DNA of 64,000 nt, taken from the NCBI RefSeq assembly GCF_030816295.1, contig NZ_JAUSXV010000001.1, forward strand, positions 930,001 to 994,000, in the 5' to 3' direction. The position numbers and the translations under genes were made by a program. Positions 18,104 through 27,414 of the stretch are shown here, piece by piece. Origin of the DNA: Microbacterium natoriense. Its GTDB lineage: Bacteria; Actinomycetota; Actinomycetes; Actinomycetales; Microbacteriaceae. A model generated the notes under the pieces. The model was not told the origin of the DNA and searched no databases. It saw only the letters and a program-made list of their open reading frames with translations. Every line of letters starts with the position of its first letter. Within the stretch, counting starts at the first letter, position 1.

Positions 18104-19765
18104 ATGAAGCTCAACAGATCACTGATCGCGTTCACCGCGATCACCGCCCTCGGAATCTCGGCGCTCGCCGGATGCTCCGCCGGTGGTTCCGGCGGCGACA
18201 AGCCCGCCGCCGGTGCGGCCCTCACGATCGCCAAGCCAGACGGCGCGATCACGACCGAGTCGCACAACCCCTACCTCGGCGACTCCTCCGCCTCGAAGTA
18301 CGGCTACGGCAAGGTCATCTTCGAGCCTCTCGCGCTCGTGAACCCGACCGGCGACCTGAAGACCACACCGTGGCTGGCCGAGTCGGTCGAGTGGAACGAC
18401 GACTACACCGAGGTGACCGTCGTGCCCCGCAAGGGCGTGAAGTGGAGCGACGGCGAAGACTTCACGGGCGACGACATCGTCTTCACGTTCGACCAGTACC
18501 TGAGCGGCAAGCTCAGCGACACCTCTGGACTCAACTACCAGGGCGCGACCGTCGACGGCGACGCGATCACCCTGAAGTTCGGCGACTCGAAGTACACCGC
18601 GCAGGCCCGAGTGCTGCACACCCCGATCGTCCCGAAGCACGTCTGGGAGGGCATCGCCGACCCCAACACCGATCCGCTCACCGACGACGGCCTCGCCGTC
18701 GGCACCGGACCCTACGTTCTGGACAGCTGGACCACCGAGTCGGTCACTCTGACGGCGAACGACGACTACTGGGGCGGCGAGCTCGCGGTACCCGAACTGC
18801 ATTACGTCTCCTACGGAGACAACGCGGCCCTGACCACGGCACTCGTCTCAGGCGAGGCCGACTGGGCACAGGCGTTCATCCCGCAGATCGAGGACAGCTA
18901 CCTCGCCGCCGATGAGGACAACCACTTCCTCGTCTCGCCCACCGCGGGGTCGGGAACGCTGTTCATGAACCTGCAGACCAAGCCGTTCAACGACGTGGCT
19001 CTGCGGGAGGCGCTGGCCTGGACGATCGACCGTCAGGCGTACGTCGACATCGCCCGCGAGGGCGCGAGCGAGCCGATCTGGAACAAGACCGGGCTCAGCG
19101 AGCTGCTCGCCGACGAGATCATCCCCGAATACCAGGACGACGTCTACTCGGTCGACATCGACAAGGCGCGCAGCATCCTCACGGAGGCCGGGTACACCTG
19201 GAAGGACGAGAAGCTCACCGACCCCGACGGCGAGCAGGTGACCTTCTCGATCTCGGTCCCTGCCGGCTGGAGCGACTGGAACACCGAGCAGGCCCTTCTG
19301 GCCGAAGAGCTCGACGAGGGCCTGGGCATCGAGGTCAAGGTCGATCAGCCCGACTGGGGCGGCTGGGACGCCGCGCGTCAGGAAGGGTCGTTCCAGGCCA
19401 TCATCCACTGGCTCGAGGACACCGGCAACGCCTACGGTCTGTACACCTCGACCATGGACCCGAAGTGGATCGTCGACGGCAAGGCTCAGTTCAACTTCGG
19501 CCGTTTCGACGACCCGAAGGTGACCGAGGCGCTGCGCACGTATCAGAACGCCGCATCGCAGGATGAGCGCGACGCCGCCGCCGCAGTGCTCGAGACCGCG
19601 TTCGTCGAGAACGTGCCGGCGATCCCTCTCGGCGCGCATCCGCTGCTGGGCGAGTACAACACCCGCAGCTACACCGGCTTCCCGACCGAGGACGACCAGT
19701 ACGCGTCCGCAGACCCGACCCAGCCCGGCGTCGTGCAGATCCTGTCGCAGCTGAAGGCCAAGTAG
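18104..19765 (+). CDS. Oligopeptide/oligosaccharide ABC substrate-binding lipoprotein (family 5)
   Basis: The 553-residue protein has a lipobox at ISALAGC (Cys24) and the fold pattern of SBP_bac_5 (OppA/DppA): an early VKWSDGEDFTGDDIVFTFDQ-type segment and a later FNDVALREALAWTIDRQAYV, both classic for this family. Members bind peptides, but related systems in Thermotoga and actinobacteria bind cello- or xylo-oligosaccharides. Because the operon ends in a beta-glucosidase rather than a peptidase, an oligosaccharide or glycoconjugate substrate is more likely here; this is inference. RBS AAGGAG precedes the ATG. A long palindrome follows the stop. Confidence 0.92.
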   Translation: MKLNRSLIAFTAITALGISALAGCSAGGSGGDKPAAGAALTIAKPDGAITTESHNPYLGDSSASKYGYGKVIFEPLALVNPTGDLKTTPWLAESVEWNDDYTEVTVVPRKGVKWSDGEDFTGDDIVFTFDQYLSGKLSDTSGLNYQGATVDGDAITLKFGDSKYTAQARVLHTPIVPKHVWEGIADPNTDPLTDDGLAVGTGPYVLDSWTTESVTLTANDDYWGGELAVPELHYVSYGDNAALTTALVSGEADWAQAFIPQIEDSYLAADEDNHFLVSPTAGSGTLFMNLQTKPFNDVALREALAWTIDRQAYVDIAREGASEPIWNKTGLSELLADEIIPEYQDDVYSVDIDKARSILTEAGYTWKDEKLTDPDGEQVTFSISVPAGWSDWNTEQALLAEELDEGLGIEVKVDQPDWGGWDAARQEGSFQAIIHWLEDTGNAYGLYTSTMDPKWIVDGKAQFNFGRFDDPKVTEALRTYQNAASQDERDAAAAVLETAFVENVPAIPLGAHPLLGEYNTRSYTGFPTEDDQYASADPTQPGVVQILSQLKAK

Positions 19766-19777
19766 TCCGCATCCGAG

Positions 19778-19864
19778 GGCGTTTCGTCTCGCTTCGCTCG
19801 CTCAACGACCGGGTACGACCTGCCCGGTCGTTGAGCGAGGAGCGGAGCGACGAGACGAAACGCC
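19778..19864 (+). repeat. Long imperfect palindrome between binding protein and ATPase genes
   Basis: The left arm from GGCGTTTCGTCTCG (19778) to CAACGACCGGG and the right arm up to GACGAAACGCC (19864) are reverse complements except for a six-base insertion in the right arm. A near-copy sits at 39378-39460, also just after a binding-protein gene. It can fold into a hairpin of about 35 bp. It is probably a dispersed repeat acting as a partial terminator or mRNA stabiliser. Confidence 0.85.
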
Positions 19865-19882
19865 CCATACGAAAGACACCTC

Positions 19883-20707
19883 ATGCCTGATCCTCTCCTC
19901 AGCGTGCGCGACTTCTCTGTCGTGTACGACGTCGATCCTCCCGTCGAGGCGGTGAAGAACGTCAGCCTCGAACTCGCACGCGGCGAGATCCTCGGACTCG
20001 CCGGCGAATCGGGATGCGGCAAGACCACGCTCGCCTACGGCATCCAGCGCCTGCTCAAAGCTCCCGCGGTGATCACGAGCGGCGACGTGACCTTTCACGA
20101 CGCCGGCGGGACCGACATCGACATCAACGTCCTCGACGCCGAGCAGATGCGGCGCTTCCGCTGGGACAAGATCTCGATGGTGTTCCAGGGCGCGATGAAC
20201 GCTCTCAACCCGGTCGCGACCATCGGCTCGCAGCTCGAGGACGTCTTCGAGATCCACCGCCCCGATTTCGGTCGTCGCCGTCGGCGGGCAGAAGTGGATG
20301 ATCTGCTCGAGATCGTCAAGGTCGGCGCCGATCGCGCCCGGTCGTACCCGCACGAGCTTTCGGGCGGCATGCGGCAGCGCGTGATGATCGCGATGGCGCT
20401 CGCCCTGCGGCCGCAGCTCATGGTGATGGACGAGCCGACCACGGCGCTCGACGTGCTCGTGCAGCGCGAGATCCTCAAGCAGATCTCGCAGCTGCGCCAC
20501 GAGTTCGGCTTCTCGGTCATCTTCATCACCCATGACCTTCCGCTGCTGCTCGAGATCAGCGACCGCATCGCGATCATGCGCGAGGGGGAGATCGTGGAGC
20601 TCGACTCGGCGGAGGGCATCTGGACCCGCCCGCAGAACGACTACACCCGCACACTGCTGTCGTCGTTCCCGCGGCTCACCGGAGAGAAGGGGGTGGTGAC
20701 GCGATGA
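19883..20707 (+). CDS. ABC transporter ATPase (OppD type)
   Basis: The 274-residue protein contains Walker A GESGCGKTT (~41-49), signature LSGGMRQRV, Walker B MVMDEPTTALD and the switch histidine in FITHDLP. These place it with OppD/DppD ATPases that power peptide-type importers at the cytoplasmic membrane face. At 274 residues it is shorter than typical OppD (~330) and lacks most of the C-terminal oligopeptide/HPY extension. The stop overlaps the next ATPase start by ATGA. Confidence 0.93.
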   Translation: MPDPLLSVRDFSVVYDVDPPVEAVKNVSLELARGEILGLAGESGCGKTTLAYGIQRLLKAPAVITSGDVTFHDAGGTDIDINVLDAEQMRRFRWDKISMVFQGAMNALNPVATIGSQLEDVFEIHRPDFGRRRRRAEVDDLLEIVKVGADRARSYPHELSGGMRQRVMIAMALALRPQLMVMDEPTTALDVLVQREILKQISQLRHEFGFSVIFITHDLPLLLEISDRIAIMREGEIVELDSAEGIWTRPQNDYTRTLLSSFPRLTGEKGVVTR

Positions 20708-21555
20708 CCGTTCTCGACTTCTCCCACGTCACCAAGATCTACAACGTCCGCGGCGCAGGTCAGATCAAGGCGCTCGACGACGTCGACTTCACGCTCGAGT
20801 CGGGGCAGACGATCGGCCTCGTCGGCCAGTCCGGCAGCGGCAAATCGACGATCGCGAAGATCCTCACGCAGCTCGAGAGCCCCACGACGGGCGAGGTGCT
20901 GCTCGACGGCAAGCCCGTCCCGCGTCGCGGTCGGGGGCTTCGCGATTACCGTCAACGCCTGCGCATGGTGTTCCAGGACCCGTTCGCCTCGCTCAACCCG
21001 TACCACTCGATCGGCTACCACGTCGAACGACCGCTGCGCCTGGACGGCGTGGTGCCCAAAGACGAGATCAACGCAGAGGTGCGCCGCCTGCTCGAACGGG
21101 TGCAGCTGAAGGCGGATGCCGTGATCGATCGCCGTCCGCATGAGCTCTCCGGAGGGCAGCGTCAGCGGGTCGCGATCGCCCGTGCGCTGGCATCGCGTCC
21201 GAGTCTGCTGGTGGCCGACGAGCCGGTCTCGATGCTCGACGTCTCGATCCGTCTCGGGGTGCTGAACCTGCTCGCCGACCTCCAGCGCGAAGAGGGCCTG
21301 GGCGTGCTCTACATCACGCACGACCTCGCCACCGCTCGACATTTCAGCGACGAGATCATCGTGCTGAACCAGGGACGCATCGTCGAACGCGGAACCGCGG
21401 ACGACGTCATCCTGCGACCGCAGGACCCCTACACGCAGCAGTTGCGCGCCGCATCCCCTGATCCAGAGAAGCACTTCGCACTCGACTCCGCCGCCTGGTC
21501 ACCGAGCGAGCCGAGCGAGTCGAAGAGCACGAACGCACGTGGAGGTGCGCTGTGA
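20704..21555 (+). CDS. ABC transporter ATPase (OppF type)
   Basis: The 283-residue protein has Walker A GQSGSGKST, signature [15 protein letters not shown], Walker B LLVADEPVSMLD and TYITHD-like switch YITHDLA. It is the second nucleotide-binding subunit and would pair with the OppD-like protein. The sequence VFQDPFASLNPYHSI is the Q-loop typical of OppF. It overlaps both neighbours by four bases (ATGA upstream, GTGA downstream), so the operon is translated in a coupled manner. Confidence 0.93.
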   Translation: MTVLDFSHVTKIYNVRGAGQIKALDDVDFTLESGQTIGLVGQSGSGKSTIAKILTQLESPTTGEVLLDGKPVPRRGRGLRDYRQRLRMVFQDPFASLNPYHSIGYHVERPLRLDGVVPKDEINAEVRRLLERVQLKADAVIDRRPHELSGGQRQRVAIARALASRPSLLVADEPVSMLDVSIRLGVLNLLADLQREEGLGVLYITHDLATARHFSDEIIVLNQGRIVERGTADDVILRPQDPYTQQLRAASPDPEKHFALDSAAWSPSEPSESKSTNARGGAL

Positions 21556-22631
21556 GCGTCATGACTCCAGAGCTCGGCACACCGCAGCCCGACGCCCTCG
21601 CGGCGGGCACGACGGCGACCCGCGCGGTCAAGGGGCGGGGGCGTGTGCCCTGGCGGTTCCTCGGCAGCCGCGCGCTGTTCTACCTCTTCACGCTGTGGGC
21701 GGCGCTCACGATCAATTTCTTCCTGCCCCGCATGATGAAGGGCGACGCGGTCGACCAGTACCTCGCCCGCAATCGCAACGTGACGCCCGAGGCGGCCGAG
21801 GCGTTGCGCGCGCTGCTCGGCCTCGACACCGACAAGTCGCTCCTGCAGCAGTACCTCGACTACTGGGGCCTGCTGCTCCGAGGCGATCTCGGCATCTCGC
21901 TGCTGCACGGCCTGCGCCCGGTCACAGAAGTGATCGCGCAGGCGCTGCCGTGGACGATCGGCCTCGTCGGATTCGCGACCATCGTCTCCTTCGCGATCGG
22001 CACCATCGGCGGCGCGGTCGTCGGCTGGCGACGCGGCAGCAGGCTCGACGTGCTCGTGCCGATCACGACGTTCCTCGGCACGATCCCCTATTTCTGGCTG
22101 GGCCTGCTCGCGATCGCCGTCTTCTCGGTGAACCTCGGCTGGTTCCCCATCGGCAAGGCCTACGGCGTCGGCGTCACTCCGGAGTGGTCCTTCGAGTTCG
22201 TCGGCGAGGTCCTCGTGCACGGCACGCTCCCGGCCCTCACGATCATCATCGCCTCGCTCGGGGGATGGATGCTGGGCATGCGCAACATGATGCTCACAGT
22301 CCTCGACGAGGACTACATCACCGTCGCGCAGGCGAAGGGCATGCCGAACCGCCGCGTGCTCTGGGGTTATGCCGCGCGCAACGCCGTGCTGCCGCAGATC
22401 CAGAGCTTCGCGCTCTCGATCGGCTTCATCGTGGGCGGCACGATCGTCATGGAGATGGTGTTCAGCTACCCGGGCGTCGGCAAGCTCCTCCTCGACGCGA
22501 CCAACGCAAAGGACTATGCGCTCATGCAGGGCGTGTTCCTGATCCTCACGGTGTCGGTCCTCGTGGCGAACATCATCGCCGACATCGCCTACGCATTCCT
22601 CGACCCGCGCACACGCCAGACGGAGGCCTGA
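21552..22631 (+). CDS. ABC transporter permease (OppB type)
   Basis: The 359-residue membrane protein has about six helices, the FFLPRMMKGDAVDQYL-like loop after the first helix seen in OppB/DppB, and a coupling loop VAQAKGMPNRRVLWGYAARN. FSYPGVGKLLLDA near the C-terminus is a family hallmark. It forms the channel with the OppC-type protein. GTG start overlaps the ATPase stop. Confidence 0.93.
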   Translation: MSVMTPELGTPQPDALAAGTTATRAVKGRGRVPWRFLGSRALFYLFTLWAALTINFFLPRMMKGDAVDQYLARNRNVTPEAAEALRALLGLDTDKSLLQQYLDYWGLLLRGDLGISLLHGLRPVTEVIAQALPWTIGLVGFATIVSFAIGTIGGAVVGWRRGSRLDVLVPITTFLGTIPYFWLGLLAIAVFSVNLGWFPIGKAYGVGVTPEWSFEFVGEVLVHGTLPALTIIIASLGGWMLGMRNMMLTVLDEDYITVAQAKGMPNRRVLWGYAARNAVLPQIQSFALSIGFIVGGTIVMEMVFSYPGVGKLLLDATNAKDYALMQGVFLILTVSVLVANIIADIAYAFLDPRTRQTEA

Positions 22632-22633
22632 TC

Positions 22634-23707
22634 ATGAACACCCCCGCCCCCGAGTCCTCGACCGTGTCCGGTGTCGGCTCTCCCGAGACGCTCGTGGTCC
22701 GCACGCGCGTCCCGGCCGCGGCATCCGCGCATGCGCCCACGTTCTGGAGCCGGCTGGGAAGCGCCTTCGCGATGTTCCGCAACGGCAAATCCATCACCGG
22801 GCTCGTGATCATCGGCGTCTTCGTGCTGATCGCGATCTTCGCCGATCTCCTCGCTCCCTACCCGCCGACCAAGGTCGACAACACACGCCGTTTCGAGCCG
22901 CCCTCGGCGGACCACTGGCTGGGGACCACGCACATCGGCGAGGACGTGCTGAGTCAGGTGATCCACGGCACGCGAGGCGTGATCGTCGTCGGCTTCCTCG
23001 CCGCCGCGATCGCGACCGTCATCGCGATCGCGGTCGGCGTCATCGCCGGGTACCTGCGCGGTTGGAAGAGCGAATCGCTCTCGGCGCTGACGAACGTGTT
23101 CCTCGTGATCCCGGGACTGCCGCTGATCATAATCGTGGCGTCGATGTTCGAGGAGCCGCCGCTGTGGGTGATCGCCGCCGTCCTCGGCATCACCGGCTGG
23201 GCGTGGGGCGCCCGGGTGCTGCGCGCCCAGACGATGTCGCTGCGCAACCGCGACTTCATCCAGGCAGCCCGGGCCAACGGCGAGCCGCTGCGGCGGATCA
23301 TCGCGATCGAGATGCTGCCGAACCTGATGGCCCTGATCGCCGCGAGTTTCGTCGGCACCGTGACGGCCGCCATCCTCGGCCTCACCACGCTGTCGTACAT
23401 CGGCGTGATCCCGGTGACGACCTACAACTGGGGGACGATCCTGAACTGGGCTTCGGCGCAGGGTGCGTTCCGGCAGAATCAGTGGTGGTGGTACCTGCCC
23501 CCTGGGCTCTGCATCGCCCTGATCGGCGTCGCTCTCGCCCTCGTGAACTTCGGCATCGACGAGTACGTGAATCCGCGCCTGCGCTCGGCCGGCGAGCGTG
23601 CACGAGCCATGCGCAAGAAGGGACTCGACGTGAACGACGCGGTCACGGCCGTCCGCAGCATCCGCACCACGACCACCGACGACACCGCAGCGAACCAGGA
23701 ACGATGA
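22634..23707 (+). CDS. ABC transporter permease (OppC type)
   Basis: Start ATG 22634 is chosen because GGAGG stands seven bases upstream and the OppB stop ends at 22631. The 357-residue product has an N-terminal tail of ~45 residues, then six helices; the coupling loop FIQAARANGEPLRRIIAIEMLPN and the DHWLGTTHIGEDVLSQVIHG segment after helix one are typical of OppC/DppC. A C-terminal soluble tail follows. The stop overlaps the GH3 start by ATGA. Confidence 0.92.
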   Translation: MNTPAPESSTVSGVGSPETLVVRTRVPAAASAHAPTFWSRLGSAFAMFRNGKSITGLVIIGVFVLIAIFADLLAPYPPTKVDNTRRFEPPSADHWLGTTHIGEDVLSQVIHGTRGVIVVGFLAAAIATVIAIAVGVIAGYLRGWKSESLSALTNVFLVIPGLPLIIIVASMFEEPPLWVIAAVLGITGWAWGARVLRAQTMSLRNRDFIQAARANGEPLRRIIAIEMLPNLMALIAASFVGTVTAAILGLTTLSYIGVIPVTTYNWGTILNWASAQGAFRQNQWWWYLPPGLCIALIGVALALVNFGIDEYVNPRLRSAGERARAMRKKGLDVNDAVTAVRSIRTTTTDDTAANQER

Positions 23708-25932
23708 CACTCGCGACCACCCTTCCCTTCCAGGACTCCGCCCTCTCGATCCCCGAGCGGGTCGCCGACCTGCTCTCGCGTATGACCGTCGAGGAGAAGG
23801 TCGGGCAGATGCTGCAGCTCGACGCCCGTGACGACCTCGACGACCACATCATGCGGCGCATGGCGGGCTCGATCCTGCACACCTCTCCCGAGCGGCTGAT
23901 CAGGGCGAACGAGCTCACCGCGCAGACCCGACTGCGGATTCCGCTGATCGTCGGCGAGGACTGCATCCACGGGCACTCGTTCTGGCCCGGCGCGACGATC
24001 TACCCGACCCAGCTCGGGATGGCGGCGTCGTGGGATGCCGAGCTGGTCGAGAGGGTGGCGCGCGCCACCGCCGAGGAGGTCGCCGTCACCGGCATCCACT
24101 GGACCTTCTCGCCCGTGCTGTGCATCGCCCGCGACCTGCGCTGGGGGCGCATCAGCGAGACCTTCGGCGAAGACCCCTTCCTGATCGGAGAGCTCGCCTC
24201 GGCGATGGTGCGCGGCTATCAGGGCGACGGCCTCGCCGACCCCACCGCGATCCTTGCGACGGCGAAGCACTTCGCCGGCTACTCCGAGACACAGGGCGGA
24301 CGCGATGCCAGTGAGGCCGACATCTCCCGCCGCAAGCTCCGCTCGTGGTTCCTGCCGCCGTTCGAGCGGGTCGCCCGCGAGGGATGCCGCACCTTCATGC
24401 TGGGCTACCAGACCACCGACGGCGTGCCGATCACGGTGAACGACTGGTTGCTCAGCGATGTGCTGCGCGGCGAGTGGGGGTACACAGGCACCCTCATCAC
24501 CGACTGGGACAACATCGGCCGCATGGTGTGGGAGCAGCACGTCCAGCCCGACTACACGCACGCGGCGGCCGCCGCCGTGAGGGCCGGCAACGACATGGTC
24601 ATGAACACCCCGCTCTTCTTCGAGGGGGCGTTGGACGCGGTCGAGAAGGGCATGCTGTCGTCGGCGGACTTCGACGCTGCGGTCGCCCGCATCCTCACCC
24701 TGAAGTTCGAGCTGGGACTGTTCGAGAATCCTCGGCTGCCGATGGACCAGGTGGATGCCGTGGTCGGCAGCGCCGCGCACGCCGAACTCAACCTCGAGAT
24801 CGCGCGGCGATCGATCGTGCTGCTCGAGAACGACGGGACATTGCCTCTTCGGCCGGACGCACCGCTGCGGATCGCCGTCGTGGGGCCGCTGGCCGACGAC
24901 GCGCAGACGCAGCTCGGTGACTGGGCGGGAGGCTCGGGTCAGGCCGGGTGGCTCGACGCGCAGCCGCGCGAGATGATCACGACCGTGCTCGACGGGCTGA
25001 AGGCCGTCGACCGCTGGTCGGTGCGCTCTGCCGCCGGAGCCGACATTCTCACGTTCGAGAACGGCCCCGACGACCTCGACCCCGTCCCGTGGGATCGGAA
25101 GTTCGTTCCGGCAGAGCCGGACCCCGAGCAGATCGCCGATGCGGTCGCGCTCGCCGCGGCGTCCGACGTCGTCGTGGCCGTGGTGGGCGACCGCATCGAG
25201 CTCAACGGCGAGGGTCGCTCGACCGCGACGCTCGAGCTCCTCGGAGGGCAGAACGCTCTGCTCGACGCGGTGATCGCGACCGGCACGCCCGTCGTCGTGG
25301 TGCTGCTGGCCTCGAAGCCGCTCGTGCTGCCGGCATCCGTCTCGAAGGCGGCCGCCGTGATCTGGGCCGCGAACCCCGGGATGCAGGGGGGCCGCGCGCT
25401 GGCCGAGATCATCTCCGGCGCGGTCGAGCCGTCGGGACGGCTGCCGATCTCGTTCGCACGTCACGTCGGCCAGCAGCCGACCTATTACAACCAGATCCGA
25501 GGGCAGCACGGCGATCGCTATGCCGACCTCACGCAGTCTCCGGCCTGGGCGTTCGGCGAGGGGCTGTCGTACACGACGGTCGCGTACTCCGAGCTGGCGC
25601 TGGAGTCGACCGCGCTCGGCCGCGGCGATTCGGTGGTCGCGCACGTGACGGTGACGAACACCGGTGCGCGCGCGGTGCGCGAGACCGTGCAGGTCTACGT
25701 GCGGGATTCCGTGACGAGCGTCAGCTGGACCGACAAGGAGCTCAAGGCGTACCGCCAGGTCGACCTCGCCCCCGGCGAATCGGCGCGGGTGCGCGTCGAC
25801 CTTCCCGTCGCCGAGTGCACGATCGTGGATGCGGCGGGCGTACGCCTCGTGGAGGCAGGGGAGTTCGAGCTCCTCGTGGGCCCGAGCTCGCGCGACGACG
25901 TGCTGCTGAGCGCGGGGTTCGCGGTGTCCTGA
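23704..25932 (+). CDS. GH3 beta-glucosidase, last gene of the Opp-type operon
   Basis: The 742-residue protein begins with MTVEEKVGQMLQLD (~27-40), typical of GH3. It carries KHFAGYSETQGGRD (~188-201) and the nucleophile Asp267 in LITDWDN, followed by the alpha/beta sandwich domain (SIVLLENDGTLPLR) and a C-terminal fibronectin-III-like domain (ETVQVYVRD). GH3 enzymes of this layout remove terminal beta-linked glucose or xylose. No signal peptide is visible, so hydrolysis should be cytoplasmic, after uptake through the coupled ABC system. Start ATG overlaps the OppC stop. Confidence 0.92.
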   Translation: MTLATTLPFQDSALSIPERVADLLSRMTVEEKVGQMLQLDARDDLDDHIMRRMAGSILHTSPERLIRANELTAQTRLRIPLIVGEDCIHGHSFWPGATIYPTQLGMAASWDAELVERVARATAEEVAVTGIHWTFSPVLCIARDLRWGRISETFGEDPFLIGELASAMVRGYQGDGLADPTAILATAKHFAGYSETQGGRDASEADISRRKLRSWFLPPFERVAREGCRTFMLGYQTTDGVPITVNDWLLSDVLRGEWGYTGTLITDWDNIGRMVWEQHVQPDYTHAAAAAVRAGNDMVMNTPLFFEGALDAVEKGMLSSADFDAAVARILTLKFELGLFENPRLPMDQVDAVVGSAAHAELNLEIARRSIVLLENDGTLPLRPDAPLRIAVVGPLADDAQTQLGDWAGGSGQAGWLDAQPREMITTVLDGLKAVDRWSVRSAAGADILTFENGPDDLDPVPWDRKFVPAEPDPEQIADAVALAAASDVVVAVVGDRIELNGEGRSTATLELLGGQNALLDAVIATGTPVVVVLLASKPLVLPASVSKAAAVIWAANPGMQGGRALAEIISGAVEPSGRLPISFARHVGQQPTYYNQIRGQHGDRYADLTQSPAWAFGEGLSYTTVAYSELALESTALGRGDSVVAHVTVTNTGARAVRETVQVYVRDSVTSVSWTDKELKAYRQVDLAPGESARVRVDLPVAECTIVDAAGVRLVEAGEFELLVGPSSRDDVLLSAGFAVS

Positions 25933-25960
25933 CGCCGTTTCGTCGCCGGGAAGGGCAGGC

Positions 25961-26431
25961 TCAGTCCTCGCGCAGCCGCTGCGGGCCGACGCCCTGACTG
26001 CCGAGCGCATCATCGGGGTTCAGCAACCCGCACGCCTTCATCGACAGGCAGCCGCAGCCGATGCATCCGGTCAGCTCGCGCTCGAGCCGCTCGATGCCCT
26101 CGCGGCGCTTCTCGAGCTCGCGCTTCCAGCGGCGCGACGCGCGCTGCCAATCGGCATGGCTCGGAGTCTGGGTGAGCGGAACGTCGGCGAAGGCGTCCTG
26201 CACATCGGCCAGCGGGATGCCGAGGCGCTTCGCGACCGTGATGAGCGAGACCCGGCGCAGCATGTGCCGGGCGTACCGCCGCTGATTCCCGGGGGTGCGG
26301 GTCGACGCGATGAGGCCGAGATTCTCGTAGAAGTGCAGAGCAGATGCGGCGACGCCCGTGCGCCGGGTCATCTCTCCGATCGTGAGCGGCTCGTCGGGGC
26401 CGTGCGCGGCGTGATCGGAGGCGTCATCCAT
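25961..26431 (-). CDS. soxR: Redox-sensing MerR-family regulator SoxR
   Basis: The 156-residue product has a MerR helix-turn-helix (TIGEMTRRTGVAASALHFYE) and the SoxR cluster motif C-X2-C-X-C-X5-C, seen as CIGCGCLSMKAC, which binds one [2Fe-2S] cluster. Oxidation of the cluster by redox-cycling compounds switches the dimer to an activator. Start ATG 26431 has a GAAGG sequence seven bases upstream. It is divergent from a ferredoxin/flavin reductase/superoxide dismutase operon, with a SoxR-type palindrome in the gap, so these genes are the obvious targets. It is convergent with the GH3 gene over 28 bases. Confidence 0.95.
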   Translation of the reverse strand: MDDASDHAAHGPDEPLTIGEMTRRTGVAASALHFYENLGLIASTRTPGNQRRYARHMLRRVSLITVAKRLGIPLADVQDAFADVPLTQTPSHADWQRASRRWKRELEKRREGIERLERELTGCIGCGCLSMKACGLLNPDDALGSQGVGPQRLRED

Positions 26432-26450
26432 CTGGCATCCTTCCCTCGAT

Positions 26451-26481
26451 TTGATCTCAAGTGTACTTGAGGTTTTACGGT
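26451..26481 (+). promoter_or_regulatory. SoxR box within a 19-bp-spacer promoter
   Basis: CTCAAGTGTACTTGAG (26456-26471) is a perfect palindrome matching the CCTCAAG..CTTGAGG form of known SoxR sites. It sits between TTGATC (26451-26456) and TACGGT (26476-26481), a 19-base spacer as expected for MerR-type activation. Transcription would begin near 26488, after an upstream in-frame ATG at 26486. Confidence 0.8.
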
Positions 26482-26551
26482 AGTAATGCGGCCCCGATGC
26501 GGGCCGCTCGATCCGAACGAGGAACAGCGTGACCCGAACGAAGACCCCGCG

Positions 26552-26878
26552 ATGACATATGTGATCGCTCTGCCGTGCGTCGATGTGAAGGACAAGGCCT
26601 GCATCGACGAATGTCCCGTCGACTGCATCTACGAGGGTGAGAGGTCGCTCTACATCCACCCCGACGAATGCGTGGACTGCGGCGCCTGCGAGCCGGTGTG
26701 CCCGGTCGAGGCGATCTACTACGAAGACGATCTGCCCGCCGAATGGCAGGACTACTACAAGGCCAACGTCGAGTTCTTCGACGAGATCGGCTCCCCGGGC
26801 GGTGCTGCCAAGACCGGGATGCTCGCCTTCGACCACCCCATCGTCGCGGCGCTCGCGCCGCAGGGAGAACACGCATGA
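26552..26878 (+). CDS. fdxA: 7Fe/8Fe bacterial ferredoxin
   Basis: The 108-residue protein has two iron-sulfur motifs typical of FdxA: C-X7-C-X3-C (CVDVKDKACIDEC region) and C-X2-C-X2-C-X3-CP (CVDCGACEPVCP). These indicate one [3Fe-4S] and one [4Fe-4S] cluster. It moves single electrons in the cytoplasm. ATG 26552 is preferred over ATG 26486 because the predicted SoxR-driven transcript starts near 26488. The stop overlaps the flavin reductase start (ATGA). As the first gene behind a SoxR box it may also help to re-reduce SoxR; that is inference. Confidence 0.93.
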   Translation: MTYVIALPCVDVKDKACIDECPVDCIYEGERSLYIHPDECVDCGACEPVCPVEAIYYEDDLPAEWQDYYKANVEFFDEIGSPGGAAKTGMLAFDHPIVAALAPQGEHA

Positions 26879-27402
26879 CCGTCGACGAACGGCTGACCGC
26901 GAAGCCCGTAGCCACCCCTGTCGGCGAAGGACTCAAGGCCGCTTTCCGCACGCACCCGGCCGGTGTCGCGATCATCACCGCGAGCACCCCGGAGGGGCCG
27001 GTCGGGCTCACCGCATCGAGCGTCGCCTCGGTGGCGGTCGACCCCGCCGCGATCGTGTTCTCGGTGACCAGGGCCACGGGGTCGGCGGGGGCGATCCTCG
27101 GCGCCGAGACCTTCGTGGTGCACCTGGTCGACGACGAGCACGCCACCCTGGCACAGAGCTTCGCGATCAGCGGCTCCGAGCGCTTCACTCCGGAACAGGG
27201 GTGGGCGACGCTGCCGACCGGCGAGCCGCACTTGCCCGAGGCCAGGGCGGCCCTGCGCTGCCGACCGATCCAGACCGTGGCGGTCGGCTCGTCGACCGTG
27301 GTGATCGCCGAGGTCGTCGAGGTGCTGTCGGGCGTATCCAGCCGCCCGCTCGTCTATCTCGACCGCCGCTTCCACGCACTTCCGACCGACACCGACCACT
27401 GA
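26875..27402 (+). CDS. Flavin reductase-like FMN-binding protein
   Basis: The 175-residue protein matches the flavin reductase-like split-barrel domain: RTHPAGVAIITASTPEGPVGLTASSVASVAVDPA at residues ~22-56 is the standard FMN-binding region, and a later LVYLDRRFHAL closes the domain. Such enzymes pass electrons from NAD(P)H to free flavin or act as the reductase of two-component monooxygenases. Its place between ferredoxin and superoxide dismutase under a SoxR box suggests a role during redox-cycling stress. Overlap with fdxA and a 12-base gap to sodA indicate one operon. Confidence 0.88.
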   Translation: MTVDERLTAKPVATPVGEGLKAAFRTHPAGVAIITASTPEGPVGLTASSVASVAVDPAAIVFSVTRATGSAGAILGAETFVVHLVDDEHATLAQSFAISGSERFTPEQGWATLPTGEPHLPEARAALRCRPIQTVAVGSSTVVIAEVVEVLSGVSSRPLVYLDRRFHALPTDTDH

Positions 27403-27414
27403 AAGGAAGACGCC

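Noticed and set aside
26486..26551. N-terminal extension of the ferredoxin from ATG 26486
   Set aside because: The extension contains a repeated DPNE segment unlike any ferredoxin, and the SoxR-type promoter predicts transcription starting near 26488.
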